DNA from: Megalobrama amblycephala
Lineage: Eukaryota > Chordata > Actinopteri > Cypriniformes > Xenocyprididae
Direction of reading: 5' to 3'
DNA length: 64,000 nt
NCBI RefSeq assembly: GCF_018812025.1
Contig: NC_063061.1
Coordinates: 3,014,001-3,078,000, forward strand
In this document: one piece after another, positions 10,123 to 21,360 of the stretch
How the letters are laid out: every line of letters begins with the position of its first letter
How positions within the stretch are numbered: the first letter of the stretch is position 1
The notes under the pieces: model-generated
The model's database searches: none
What the model saw: the letters and a program-made list of their open reading frames with translations, nothing else
Told to the model about the DNA's origin: nothing
Made by a program: the position numbers and the translations under genes

Positions 10123-13100
10123 ATGCAGAGAAAATTACCAAGAGGATTGGTTGGAATGAAGTGTACTGCCCAGTTGCTTGTTGAAGGAACTCCAGTGAAT
10201 TGTTTGCTAGATACAGGTTCCCAAGTAACCACCATTCCACTTTCCTTTTACCACGATCATCTATCTAATCACCCGTTGAAGCCACTTGAGTCTTTACTGG
10301 AAGTGGAGGGAGCAAATGGGCAATCGGTTCCCTACTTAGGCTATGTAGAGCTCACTCTGATATTTCCTAAGGAGTTCCTGGGAGTAAAAGCAGAAGTTAC
10401 AACATTAGCTCTAGTGGTCCCTGATTTGATGAACGTGCCCCAAGTCCTTGTGGGAACCAATTCCCTGGATGCTCTTTATGCGAACCATGCTCAAGAAAGC
10501 TCAGGAAACCTCAATCCAGCTTTTAATGGATATCGAGCAGTACTCAAAATTCTGGATGTCAGACATAAGCAAATGAGCACTGAAGTTCTGGGATGTGTGA
10601 CATTGGGAGGAACTACTCCTAAAACTGTGTCAGCAGGGAGTGTAGCTGTTCTCGATGGAGTTGTGCATATAAGTCGCTGTTCTCCAGAAGGCCTGATAAC
10701 TTTAGGGCAGCCAGAAATGTCTTCTATGCCAGGTGGATTATTAGTGGCTAGCGGATTATATACTTTGCCTGCTAAACGCTCCAATAGTATACCTGTAGTG
10801 GTGAGAAACGACACCCAGACTGACATTGCTGTTCCACCAAAAGCTGTGATTGCTGAAATGTATGCTGTTCAGCGTGTGATTGAGACACAGCCAAGACATG
10901 ATGCTCCTCATACTCAACTGAACTCTGGCAGCTCACAGATAAAATTTGATTTTGGTGATTCCCCTGTACCAGCAGAGTGGAGGACCCGAATATCAGCTCT
11001 ACTGAACACGATGCCTGAGGTTTTTGCCTTACATGACATGGATTTTGGGCATACAGATAAAGTGAGACATCACATCAAACTTAGTGATGAAACTCCCTTC
11101 AAACATCGAGCTAGGCCCATTCACCCACAGGATGTCGATGCTGTTCGCAAACACCTGCAAGACTTGTTGGCTGCTGGAATTATCAGAGAATCTGAGTCTC
11201 CCTTTGCCTCTCCTATAGTGGTAGTGAGGAAGAAGGATAATTCCGTACGCCTATGTATCGACTTTAGAAAACTTAACTCCCAAACTATAAAGGACGCCTA
11301 TGCGCTTCCCAACTTGGAAGAGGTGTTTTCCGTATTAAACGGCTCGAAGTGGTTCTCTGTTCTGGATTTGAAGTCGGGGTACTATCAAATCGAAATGGAG
11401 GAAGCGGATAAACACAAGACAGCCTTCGTGTGCCCACAAGGATTCTGGGAGTTCAATAGGATGCCGCAGGGAATCACAAATGCTCCCAGTACCTTCCAAA
11501 GGCTCATGGAGCGCTGTATGGGTCATCTGAACCGGAAAGAGGTGCTAGTTTTCATAGACGACCTTATAGTTTTTTCGGAGACACTTGAAGAACATGAACG
11601 TCGACTATTGCAGGTACTTACCCGTCTGAAGGAATATGGCTTGAAACTCTCGCCTGAGAAATGTAAATTTTTTCAGACCTCAGTGCGATATTTGGGACAT
11701 ATTGTCTCTCAACGAGGTGTAGAAACGGACCCAGCGAAAATCGAGGCCATTAAAACCTGGCCAAGGCCCCAGACTCTCAAAGAGCTGAAATCATTCTTGG
11801 GGTTTGCCGGGTATTATAGGAGGTTCGTTCAGGACTTTTCTAAAATAGTCAAGCCACTCAACAACCTCACTGCCGGATATCCCCCAATTCGAAAAGGGAG
11901 GAAGTGTAAAGACGTTAATCGTCATTACTATGACCCGAAAGAAAAGCTGGGAGACAGATGGGATGCTTCTTGTCAGGAGGCATTTGAGAAAATTGTGGAG
12001 AAACTAACAACTGCACCGGTTTTGGGATACGCTGACCCTAGATTGCCATACGTATTGCACACTGACGCCAGCACCATAGGCCTAGGTGCTGCATTATATC
12101 AAGAACAGGAAGGCCAGTTGAGGGTCCTTGCTTATGCTAGTCGAGGACTAACTAAGAGCGAAGCCAGATATCCCGCTCATAAACTTGAGTTTCTGGCCCT
12201 CAAGTGGGCAGTTACCTCAAAGTTCAGTGACTATTTGTACGGGGCTGAATTTACTGTGGTCACCGACAGTAACCCCTTAACTTACATCTTGACTTCTGCC
12301 AAATTGGACTCCACCAGTTATAGATGGCTGTCTGGGTTATCAGCTTATAATTTCAAAATCCAATATAGAGCAGGAGCCCAAAACCAGGATGCCGATGGGT
12401 TGTCCAGACGTCCAAACGGTCAGCTGTTGAATGATCTGGAGTCTCAAAAAGAACAGGAGAGGATTAAACAGTTCACTCTGAATCATCTAGCTGAAACCAA
12501 TGAAGATCTGTCGGTGATACTACCAGAAGCAGTGAAGGCTGTGTGTGAGAAGCATCAGGTTAGCCAGTCAAAGGATGGACGCCTTGTCTTGATCACATTA
12601 GCAGAGTCCATGATGATGGATGCGAGTGCATTACCCCAAGGATTCCAGGAAGAATATGATCATGGCTTACCTGTGATCCCTCACCTCTCTGAGGAAGATT
12701 TAGCAGCCCAACAACGAGCAGATCCAGAGTTGAAAGAGCTCCTGGAGTACCTAGAGTCTGGTGAAAAACCCCTTGGTAGAACATCCCAGTCACCTACCAT
12801 GGCTATGTGGATGAGAGAGTGGAATAAGCTCGAAATCAAGAATGGAGTGTTGTATAGGAAAAGAATGGATCAAGGTAGAGTGTTGGGCCAGCTAGTGTTA
12901 CCCAGGGATCTACGACAGATGGTACTCACCAGTCTTCATGATGACATGGGTCATTTAGGGCTGGAGCGGACTCTTGATCTCCTCCGTTCCAGGTTCTATT
13001 GGCCTAAAATGGCTGATGCTGTAGAGAAAAAGATCAAAACCTGTCAGCGTTGTATTCGGAGGAAGGCTCCACCACAGAGAGCAGCTCCTTTAGTGAACAT

Positions 13101-14247
13101 ACAGACCAGCAGGCCCTTGGAGCTGGTCTGTATGGACTTCCTGTCCGTAGAGCCAGACAGTAGCAACGCAAAGGATATATTGGTCATCACAGACCATTTT
13201 ACAAAATATGCCATTGCGATACCTACCAAAGATCAAAAGGCTCGGACTGTGGCCAGATGTCTCTGGGATCATTTCTTACTGCACTATGGCTTCCCAGAAA
13301 AATTGCATAGTGATCAGGGCCCAGATTTCGAATCCCGAACTATTCAAGAGCTGTGCAAAGTTGCGGGTATCCGTAAGGTGAGGACGACCCCCTATCACCC
13401 AAGAGGGAACCCAGTGGAGCGGTTCAACAGGACCCTTCTGCAAATGTTAGGAACCCTGGAAAACGACAAAAAGGCCCACTGGAAGGAATTTGTTAAACCG
13501 CTTGTGCACGCATACAACTGCACCAAGAACGATGTAACAGGGTACTCGCCTTACGAAATGATGTTCGGACGCCAGCCTCGATTGCCCGTGGATCTTGCTT
13601 TCGGACTCCAAGTCAATGACTCCTCCCAGTCTCACTCACAGTATGTGAAATCTCTTAAGGACCGGTTAGAAGAGAGTTACCAGCTCGCAACTCGCAATGC
13701 TATGAAGGTAGCGGGAAGAAACAAGAGGAGGTTCGATCGAAATGTAGTTGCTTCCATTCTGGACATAGGTGACCGAGTCCTAGTAAGGAATGTCCGGCTA
13801 AGAGGGAAACACAAAATAGCGGATAGATGGGAACCTGACGTCTATATTGTGTTAAAGAAAAGCAGTGGTATTCCCGTGTATACAGTTCGGCCAGAAGGGA
13901 AGGAAAGTCCAGTGCGTACTTTGCATCGCGATTTACTTCTGCCCTGTGGGTATTTGCCCAACACTGAGTTCGAAGAATCTGTCCAGCAAAAAGAACATCG
14001 TAGGCCTAGAACCAGAGCCCAATCCAGAATCAAGGATGCTACCGAAGCAGAAACTGTGCATAGTTATTCTGAATCTGAGAGTGAATCTATTCACCTTGAT
14101 GTACCTGGAGAATCTTTGGAGTTCACTACTAGAGTTATTCCAGAAGAAAGACCAACTCATGAGTCAGAGAGTTCATCGGTTACCAGAAACTTACCTGTAG
14201 TTGATTCCGTAAGTCCACAATCCACTGTTTTAAGAAATCAAATCTAG
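10123..14247 (+). CDS. pol: Pol polyprotein: protease, reverse transcriptase, RNase H, integrase (1374 aa from the first ATG)
   Basis: Copies element RNA into DNA and inserts it. Numbered from the ATG: retropepsin LLDTGSQVTTIP (about 28); gypsy-type reverse transcriptase with CIDFRKLN, the YYQIEM block and catalytic LVFIDDLIVFSE (about 475); RNase H LHTDASTIGLGAAL (about 644). Integrase has an HHCC finger (GHLGLERTLDLLRSRFYW then TCQRC, about 940-975) and core residues D (VCMDFL), D (HSDQGPDF) and E (NPVERFNRTL), about 1003-1098. A GPY/F-like tail includes PVRTLHRDLLLPCG. The RT-RH-IN order and FIDD box mark Ty3/gypsy. The frame is open upstream to 10000 and lies at -1 to gag, so a Gag-Pol fusion by frameshifting is more likely than initiation at 10123. 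No breaks seen. Confidence 0.92.
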   Translation: MQRKLPRGLVGMKCTAQLLVEGTPVNCLLDTGSQVTTIPLSFYHDHLSNHPLKPLESLLEVEGANGQSVPYLGYVELTLIFPKEFLGVKAEVTTLALVVPDLMNVPQVLVGTNSLDALYANHAQESSGNLNPAFNGYRAVLKILDVRHKQMSTEVLGCVTLGGTTPKTVSAGSVAVLDGVVHISRCSPEGLITLGQPEMSSMPGGLLVASGLYTLPAKRSNSIPVVVRNDTQTDIAVPPKAVIAEMYAVQRVIETQPRHDAPHTQLNSGSSQIKFDFGDSPVPAEWRTRISALLNTMPEVFALHDMDFGHTDKVRHHIKLSDETPFKHRARPIHPQDVDAVRKHLQDLLAAGIIRESESPFASPIVVVRKKDNSVRLCIDFRKLNSQTIKDAYALPNLEEVFSVLNGSKWFSVLDLKSGYYQIEMEEADKHKTAFVCPQGFWEFNRMPQGITNAPSTFQRLMERCMGHLNRKEVLVFIDDLIVFSETLEEHERRLLQVLTRLKEYGLKLSPEKCKFFQTSVRYLGHIVSQRGVETDPAKIEAIKTWPRPQTLKELKSFLGFAGYYRRFVQDFSKIVKPLNNLTAGYPPIRKGRKCKDVNRHYYDPKEKLGDRWDASCQEAFEKIVEKLTTAPVLGYADPRLPYVLHTDASTIGLGAALYQEQEGQLRVLAYASRGLTKSEARYPAHKLEFLALKWAVTSKFSDYLYGAEFTVVTDSNPLTYILTSAKLDSTSYRWLSGLSAYNFKIQYRAGAQNQDADGLSRRPNGQLLNDLESQKEQERIKQFTLNHLAETNEDLSVILPEAVKAVCEKHQVSQSKDGRLVLITLAESMMMDASALPQGFQEEYDHGLPVIPHLSEEDLAAQQRADPELKELLEYLESGEKPLGRTSQSPTMAMWMREWNKLEIKNGVLYRKRMDQGRVLGQLVLPRDLRQMVLTSLHDDMGHLGLERTLDLLRSRFYWPKMADAVEKKIKTCQRCIRRKAPPQRAAPLVNIQTSRPLELVCMDFLSVEPDSSNAKDILVITDHFTKYAIAIPTKDQKARTVARCLWDHFLLHYGFPEKLHSDQGPDFESRTIQELCKVAGIRKVRTTPYHPRGNPVERFNRTLLQMLGTLENDKKAHWKEFVKPLVHAYNCTKNDVTGYSPYEMMFGRQPRLPVDLAFGLQVNDSSQSHSQYVKSLKDRLEESYQLATRNAMKVAGRNKRRFDRNVVASILDIGDRVLVRNVRLRGKHKIADRWEPDVYIVLKKSSGIPVYTVRPEGKESPVRTLHRDLLLPCGYLPNTEFEESVQQKEHRRPRTRAQSRIKDATEAETVHSYSESESESIHLDVPGESLEFTTRVIPEERPTHESESSSVTRNLPVVDSVSPQSTVLRNQI

Positions 14248-14961
14248 AAAGGCAAAAATCGAGTCTGGTTCTCAAAGTTAGAATTTATTTATTGTGCAGA
14301 CACATTTATCCAAATTGACTTCAGGTCCAGTAGAGAGAGAAGCTAGTGTAACAATCTCTGTCTGTTTAGTTTCATTGTATTTTGGTTTCGTTTGCTACTT
14401 AGTTCCCTTAGTTACTGATTACGTTCACCTGTTGAACATTTAAACCCGATTAGTGATGGAGTTGAGAGGAACTCACCTGTGATGCACCATGCAGAGCCAG
14501 ACGCCTCTGGAGGTGAACCTGAAAGTAGAGAAGAGGGATTAGCAAAAGTAATCTCAGAAAACGAATGTGATTGAATCAAGTGAGCTATCAGATCTAGTCA
14601 TATGATGTGGTCAATGAAACTGGACCAGACTGTTACAGATGAAACATAATGTTACTCCTTATCCTGACTCACCCCCTGTCAGACATCTTCCAGGCATTTC
14701 AACTGAATGCCCAAGGATGCTAGGAGATATGGGTCCAAGACGTTCAACAAAGGCAGAGTAGACCACCAGACAAGTTGCAGTATGGCACTTTGGCTGTGCC
14801 CGAAATCCCTTGATTTCAGTCATTCAATCTTTATTGCAAGATTGAGTTCTGCACTCTGAATCAGTGGAGGAATCTGATTATATAAGAAATCAGATGCTGG
14901 ACTCATGCAGTCTCACCTGTGTGACTTAACGACTCCCAAGCACAGGGACGTGCTATGATTC
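14248..14961 (+). other. Untranslated 3' region of the LTR element
   Basis: About 0.7 kb between the pol stop and the purine tract with no open frame of note and no env-like gene. It corresponds to the element's 3' untranslated interior. Confidence 0.6.
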
Positions 14962-14973
14962 AGGAGGGGGAAG
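14962..14973 (+). promoter_or_regulatory. Polypurine tract
   Basis: AGGAGGGGGAAG lies immediately before the TGTAACC start of the 3' LTR, the expected place and composition for the plus-strand DNA primer. Confidence 0.9.
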
Positions 14974-16807
14974 TGTAACCAAGGTTACCAGAGTAATATA
15001 GAAATAAAGTTATTAATATATAAACATACTAATATATAAACAAAACTATTGAGAACTACTTAAAAACGAGTACTATTATAAAAGAAAATATTAATTTTAT
15101 ATAAACATATATTTTACTTGGTTATTAATGTGACCAATAGAGAGTAGCTTTTAATACAACGTGAGCCAATGAGAGCGCAGAATGTGGCGCAGCGGAGAAA
15201 TTAGTTTCCGGATTTTGCACGAGGTTTGCTCGTGGAGTCAGAGGCAGCTCTCTCTATCGTGCATAGGTGCTGATGAGCGCGGTGTTTGCTGACGCTCCGG
15301 GGAACAGAAACATAGAAATAATCTTCTGGATGTGTTTTATCGATGGATTGATGTAAGTGAAGTGACGCATTTTATTTTCCATTGGTTGTGAATGACGTTG
15401 ATATTGTAATGTGAGTGAAATGGACATTCAATTTGTAAAATATAAAAGTTAATGGTGATATGCATATACTTTACTAGCGACAGAGTGTTGCTAAAGTGTT
15501 TACGAAGTGTATTTTTGATTAAAAAGGTTAAAGAAAAGGGTTTAAATCGGACGCGTTGTAACCGCTCCATTCTGGAATTTTCTGTGAGTTTAAAGATCTC
15601 CTTGGTAAGTCAATTTGCCTTGTTATTCATCACAATTGAATCATTATTATTGTTTAAGTGGAAAAAGCAAGAGAAATTGAATTTGTGACTGATTTATATA
15701 TGAAAAAATGTGTAATGCTGTCTTTAGTACATACGAGCTAACTGTGTGCTCAAGTATGTGACGGAAAGTTGTCAGTTATATAATAATTAGTGCGCTATGT
15801 TGGAAAAATAGTCACAGACGTTGCATATATGAAGAAAATATTCTTTATTTGAAAAGATACATGTACATATATTCAGAATACTCAAGTTCTGTGTAATTTG
15901 AATGATGTATAGTGATTGATAACTTTATTGTATGTTGTTACAATGAAGATATTCATGATATTTTCATGACCTTGTTTGTTCAAGGTCAGGTTTTTTGTTT
16001 TTGTTTGGTTTTGTTCTGTTTTTCTTGTTCTGCCCTTGTCCAAAATTGGATTGCTGTCCTGTCCGATGTGACGAGATGTACCGATGCCTGTATTCTGGAT
16101 TTGTCCCGGCCTTCCAGTGGTTTTGAGGAGGGTTTGGACTGGCGAGCCTCCCTTGAGTTGTTCTTGGATTTTCTGTGGAAACAAAAGATTTTCTGAACTC
16201 TGCGAATGGTAGGAAATCGAATAACTCTTCTTTTTTTGTGTTTTGGATGGAGATGTTCCTCATGGACAAAGAAAAGACATTTGTACTTCTATGGACCATT
16301 TGAAGAACTGTTTTTCTTGAAAGACTGAGAAATTGAGGATTTTGAGATCAAAGGACATTATTTTATTTCATTGAGAAGTGTCAATTTTCTGGGTTGACAA
16401 GTGATATATTGTTTGGGTTTTGATACTTGAACACTAATTTTTGGGTGAATCGAACACTGAGTTAAAGTGAATAAAGTACTTACCTTGTTGACAATCAAGG
16501 GAAAAGTTTCACGAAACCTGTGAAAAGAAAAGATTGATAGGAAAATTCAGAAACAATATTTTCAATTGTGAAAATATATATATATATTTTTTATTATTTC
16601 ACATTGATTCAACTTACCTTTTGAATGCAGTCAAACAAATACACATTGTGTGTTCAACCAAATTATTCTTCAAGTCTGTTCACTGTTGTTGTTGCATCTT
16701 TCTCAGTAGCGAATCTGTCCTTCTGAGACGCTGGTCCATAGATTGGCATATAACAAGTTAATTATTTATTAAATCTACAAGTTATTAGCCAGATAGAAAG
16801 CGGTACA
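14974..16807 (+). repeat. Second LTR, shared between two internal regions
   Basis: Near-identical to 6112-7944; the only difference I noticed is in an AT/T run (net one extra base). It is the 3' LTR of the upstream element and also stands in 5' position to the downstream gag at 16920. Confidence 0.85.
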
Positions 16808-16919
16808 AAAACTTGGCGAGAGCCAGCCAGGAGATTGATTGCCTAACAACAACAGTGACCTCTCAGTACGACAAAAAGATAATTCTTTCTGTGAAACAAG
16901 CTATCTCAGTTTTATCAGT

Positions 16920-18905
16920 ATGGATATAGTGGAACGAGAAAACGTGAATGTTTCCAATGCTGTCATAGTTGGTGGCATAACATTGAGTGAATCTGACCAA
17001 AACTTAGAAGCATGGCTTGTACGGTATGGCAGCATTAGTCGTAATCTGCTTATTGATGACCCAACATCTGAATTTCATCGGCAGGCTATAATAGAGTTTG
17101 CACATAGCTCTGCAATGAAAAACCTGAACCCTCTGTTGCCTTTAAGTATTGTTAGCACTTCGGATGCAGATGTCATATTCACTGTACGTGCCCTAAGCAG
17201 TGTATACTCACCTGTAGTTAAAGATGACGCTACTAAGGGCTATTTAGCAGAATTGAAAGCCATTGCTAATGCTACTGGCAAATCTTTTGAAGAAGTGCTT
17301 CAAGAGGAGTTAGTAAAAATGAGGTCAGTTGGCCCTCCCACCGAACATTTGCCCAGCTGTAATGTAGCAGACTCCCAAACTCAGGGACTCAGTACTGCCA
17401 GTTCAGTCAATGACCGTGGGTCACCCGCCACATCACAGAGAATGGGAGAAAGTAGAGATGGAACCTTCTCACCAAATGTTTCTCCATTGCTGGGTGTTGG
17501 AAGCCAGAAAACTCAAAACCTGTCCAAGGAGAATGAGATGAATACTGTACCTAATACTGGTAGAATTAACAATCCTTCAGCCACAGGTATACCACATCCA
17601 GTTCTGACCATGGATATGATAGATCCTCCTGGTGTGCAAAGAGTCGTGGTTGAGCACGTTGTGAGGACAAGTGATATGACAGCCCAGCATACTTCCCTAC
17701 GTCTCAGATCCTTCTCAGGGAAAATTCCACGCCCACCCAATGAACCCGACTTTGAAACATGGCGAGCAAGTGTGCAATTCCTACTGGATGATCCATCGGT
17801 TTCAGACTTGTCTCGTACAAGAAGAATTCTAGACAGCTTGCTTCCACCTGCTGCTGACGTAATCAAACACATTAGCCCACAATCATCGCCCTCAGTATAT
17901 TTAGAGTTGCTAGAATCAGTGTATGCATCAGTGGAGGATGGGGAAGAGCTGCTGGCAAAGTTCATGACGATGTTGCAGAATCAGGGAGAAAAGCCTTCCA
18001 GCTACCTGCATCGATTACAAGTGATGTTAAGTGCAGCGGTGAGGAGAGGTGGCATTGCAGAGAGGGAGCGTGATCGCAGTTTGTTGAATCAATTCTGTCG
18101 TGGGTGCTGGGATAATGGCTTAATTGTCAGTCTTCAGCTGGAAAGGAGAAAGAATAACCCACCTTCCTTCGCTGAACTTGTGGTGTCTGTCAGAGCGGAA
18201 GAAGACCGGCAAGCTTCAAAGGAGGATCGGATGAGGAGTCATTTTGGGATGACTAAACAAAGTCTAGCCACTTCCAAGTCACGAGCTGCAGCTCATCAGT
18301 TGTCTGCTCACTCACAAGAGGTAGTCAGCGGAGCAGCCCCTGAAACAGACTCCATGAGAAAACAAATATCAGAAATTCATGCTCGACTTGCCTCCATGCA
18401 ATCATTGACTCACCAGAAGTGCCAGCCTGCTTGTTCCAAAGTAGTGGATGTGACTTCGCTGAAAAAAGAACTGACTGAACTACGAGCCCAGGTTCAAGCT
18501 GCAGTTTCCCAAAAGGTCCAGAACAGAAGCTCAGAAGCTGAGGAAATTGTCGAATTAACAAGACAGCTTGCAGAGTTAAAAGCTCAATTAACCGTCTCAG
18601 ATTCACAGAAACGTCAGCCAGAAAGAACATCCGGGTTCAGGAGCCTTTCTGCTATGTCACAGCCCAAGCAGACAAGACGTGAAGAGAGTAAATCAGTCAG
18701 TATGGATGGATTGACCTCAGCCCGACCGCGTCCAGGATACTGCTTTCGCTGCGGGGAAGATGGTCATATCGCCGTAAATTGTGAAAATGATCCAAACTCT
18801 GCCAAAGTAGAAAGCAAACGTCGTCAGCTGAGGGAGAAACAGGCTCACTGGGACCTGAATAACAAAGTTGCATCCTCACGGTTAAACTCCAATCAGTCTC
18901 TGTAG
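16920..18905 (+). CDS. gag: Second copy of gag (661 aa)
   Basis: Same protein as at 8057-10042 over the full length, with the same RRM-like start, capsid-like domain, coiled coils and CCHC knuckle. I noticed no amino-acid difference when comparing the two. The copy is intact although its pol is not, so it could in principle supply Gag. Near-identity means either a very recent tandem event or an assembly duplication. Confidence 0.9.
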   Translation: MDIVERENVNVSNAVIVGGITLSESDQNLEAWLVRYGSISRNLLIDDPTSEFHRQAIIEFAHSSAMKNLNPLLPLSIVSTSDADVIFTVRALSSVYSPVVKDDATKGYLAELKAIANATGKSFEEVLQEELVKMRSVGPPTEHLPSCNVADSQTQGLSTASSVNDRGSPATSQRMGESRDGTFSPNVSPLLGVGSQKTQNLSKENEMNTVPNTGRINNPSATGIPHPVLTMDMIDPPGVQRVVVEHVVRTSDMTAQHTSLRLRSFSGKIPRPPNEPDFETWRASVQFLLDDPSVSDLSRTRRILDSLLPPAADVIKHISPQSSPSVYLELLESVYASVEDGEELLAKFMTMLQNQGEKPSSYLHRLQVMLSAAVRRGGIAERERDRSLLNQFCRGCWDNGLIVSLQLERRKNNPPSFAELVVSVRAEEDRQASKEDRMRSHFGMTKQSLATSKSRAAAHQLSAHSQEVVSGAAPETDSMRKQISEIHARLASMQSLTHQKCQPACSKVVDVTSLKKELTELRAQVQAAVSQKVQNRSSEAEEIVELTRQLAELKAQLTVSDSQKRQPERTSGFRSLSAMSQPKQTRREESKSVSMDGLTSARPRPGYCFRCGEDGHIAVNCENDPNSAKVESKRRQLREKQAHWDLNNKVASSRLNSNQSL

Positions 18906-18923
18906 CAGGGCGTACAGAAACTG
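18881..18923 (+). promoter_or_regulatory. Second copy of the -1 frameshift signal
   Basis: GTTAAAC at 18881-18887 with the same 11-bp stem (18894-18904 with 18913-18923), unchanged from the first copy. Its product would run into the truncated pol. Confidence 0.6.
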
Positions 18924-18985
18924 AGGAAAGACCCACATGCCCTAATAAACCTAGAAGAGTATTCAACAAGTGTTGTGAAGAAGTA

Positions 18986-20172
18986 ATGCAGAGAAAATTA
19001 CCAAGAGGATTGGTTGGAATGAAGTGTACTGCCCAGTTGCTTGTTGAAGGAACTCCAGTGAATTGTTTGCTAGATACAGGTTCCCAAGTAACCACCATTC
19101 CACTTTCCTTTTACCACGATCATCTATCTAATCACCCGTTGAAGCCACTTGAGTCTTTACTGGAAGTGGAGGGAGCAAATGGGCAATCGGTTCCCTACTT
19201 AGGCTATGTAGAGCTCACTCTGATATTTCCTAAGGAGTTCCTGGGAGTAAAAGCAGAAGTTACAACATTAGCTCTAGTGGTCCCTGATTTGATGAACGTG
19301 CCCCAAGTCCTTGTGGGAACCAATTCCCTGGATGCTCTTTATGCGAACCATGCTCAAGAAAGCTCAGGAAACCTCAATCCAGCTTTTAATGGATATCGAG
19401 CAGTACTCAAAATTCTGGATGTCAGACATAAGCAAATGAGCACTGAAGTTCTGGGATGTGTGACATTGGGAGGAACTACTCCTAAAACTGTGTCAGCAGG
19501 GAGTGTAGCTGTTCTCGATGGAGTTGTGCATATAAGTCGCTGTTCTCCAGAAGGCCTGATAACTTTAGGGCAGCCAGAAATGTCTTCTATGCCAGGTGGA
19601 TTATTAGTGGCTAGCGGATTATATACTTTGCCTGCTAAACGCTCCAATAGTATACCTGTAGTGGTGAGAAACGACACCCAGACTGACATTGCTGTTCCAC
19701 CAAAAGCTGTGATTGCTGAAATGTATGCTGTTCAGCGTGTGATTGAGACACAGCCAAGACATGATGCTCCTCATACTCAACTGAACTCTGGCAGCTCACA
19801 GATAAAATTTGATTTTGGTGATTCCCCTGTACCAGCAGAGTGGAGGACCCGAATATCAGCTCTACTGAACACGATGCCTGAGGTTTTTGCCTTACATGAC
19901 ATGGATTTTGGGCATACAGATAAAGTGAGACATCACATCAAACTTAGTGATGAAACTCCCTTCAAACATCGAGCTAGGCCCATTCACCCACAGGATGTCG
20001 ATGCTGTTCGCAAACACCTGCAAGACTTGTTGGCTGCTGGAATTATCAGAGAATCTGAGTCTCCCTTTGCCTCTCCTATAGTGGTAGTGAGGAAGAAGGA
20101 TAATTCCGTACGCCTATGTATCGACTTTAGAAAACTTAACTCCCAAACTAAAGGACGCCTATGCGCTTCCCA
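18986..20172 (+). pseudogene. pol: Truncated second copy of pol
   Basis: Identical in reading to the first pol through the protease and the start of reverse transcriptase (CIDFRKLNSQT). It then lacks two bases (CCCAAACTATAAAGG in copy 1 reads CCCAAACTAAAGG here, about 20150), which shifts the frame. About 20 bases later homology ends inside CTTCCCA, where sequence from the GPCR locus begins. The catalytic FIDD, RNase H and integrase are absent, so the copy is dead for transposition. The junction bases CCA are shared by both partners. Confidence 0.92.
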
Positions 20173-20335
20173 TGGAAGAGTCTGTATGCCACCGAAGGAA
20201 AAATGTAAAGGTGACGGTGTTGCAGAGCAGACCGATGCAAAAGATGAAAATGTAGCCAATGGGCAAGAAGGGTGAAAGTATGCCATCATGAATTTTGCAG
20301 GTCTCGTTCGTGGTTAAATTGCCTTCCTGCAACAT
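20172..20335 (-). pseudogene. GPCR gene fragment (N-terminal part only)
   Basis: Minus-strand copy of the start of the receptor at 31079-32062. It has the same start MLQEGNLTTNETCKIHDGIL and the first membrane helix, then an indel in the VTLYIFFLRR region shifts the frame, and the copy ends after about 55 codons where the retrotransposon pol begins. Helices 2-7 are missing, so it cannot make a receptor. Confidence 0.9.
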
Positions 20336-21170
20336 TGTGACAGCCAAAAAATTGGTGTACACTTGCCGTCCACTGCTCCTCAAAAATCTTGACACACAGA
20401 GATATTTGGTGGTCCTATTGGAACATAGGGGAAAACGGTCAAAGAATGGTCTGTATTTTGACAGGTTCTTACTTAATCTTTCCTACAACTTGTTGAATTG
20501 CTATTGGAAAAATGCAAAGATTCCAAGAAAAGAATAGCGCTCTTACCTGTGTGAGTGGTTTGCTTGCTGTCGAGCGAGTGACTAAGTCCATGTCTGTTCA
20601 GAAACTACAGCACCTATGCAGGAAATTCTGTCTGTATGTGACGTCGGACCTGGTTGCTGTGGTTGATGATGCTATTAACCCCAGCAGATATGTCAGTGCT
20701 AGTTAAACCATGTTTCTAGAAAAGCAAAACTCACTTCCACTCTCAGAGCACAGCTAATGACCATTGCCTTGTTTTTACCCCAAAACTGTGCACAGTTGAG
20801 GAATATACACTTTAGAGTTCTTTGGCTTGAACCTTAACAAAAACATTTAATCATAAAGGTTTTTTTTTTTTTTTTTTGTAGATTTAATAAGATTAAACTA
20901 AAGAATAAAACCCTATTTTGTTAGATAACTGCAATATAAACTAGATTTTTACAATTTATGAAGAAAATATGTGTGATGTGAGTTTTCAGGGTGGTTGTTT
21001 ACTGGCAGAAGTAGAAGCAAAAGTTTCTTTAATATTCTGTTCTCACTTGGTTCCCTCCTTCAGTAAAAGTTTATATTTTTTTTCTAGTTTTATTGTCCCT
21101 GTCATTCATGTCTACCACTGGACAAATGTATACCATTTATACTATAGTAAGTATTTATCTTACTTAATAT

Positions 21171-21196
21171 GTATATATATGTGTGTGTGTGTGTTT
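21171..21196. repeat. Short (TA)n(TG)n microsatellite
   Basis: TATATATATGTGTGTGTGTG tract at the position equivalent to the much longer TG tract at 32924, so the two duplicate copies differ in repeat length. Confidence 0.85.
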
Positions 21197-21360
21197 CTTG
21201 TATGTATGGTTTATATGGACACAAATGTGTATAATGACATGGGTATTACAACGTAAACCAAACGGCATAAAAAATACTACACCGTGTTTTTTGAAATTCA
21301 TAAAATGACAAAGGTTTTCTGTGATGGATAGGTTTAGGGGTGTGTGTTTTAGTTTGGCTA

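Larger units (their letters stand above)
6112..16807 (+). mobile_element. Full-length Ty3/gypsy-type LTR retrotransposon with PNMA-like Gag
   Basis: Order: LTR, gag, pol (protease, reverse transcriptase, RNase H, integrase), purine tract, LTR. The two LTRs start with the same bases (TGTAACCAAGGTTACC at 6112 and 14974). I noticed only a small AT-microsatellite/T-run length difference between them (near 7710 versus 16577), so the insertion or duplication is very recent. Both reading frames are intact, so this copy could be autonomous. The 3' LTR is followed directly by a second internal region rather than by host DNA. The LTR end is inferred and may be off by some bases. Confidence 0.9.

Noticed and set aside
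8650..10235. Minus-strand frames opposite gag and pol
   Set aside because: Antisense shadows of a well-supported coding region.
9834..10235. Antisense 133-codon frame over the gag-pol junction
   Set aside because: Its openness is explained by codon constraints of the overlapping gag and pol frames; no independent support.
14248..14961. Possible env-like gene after pol
   Set aside because: No open frame of useful length and no signal peptide or membrane segment.
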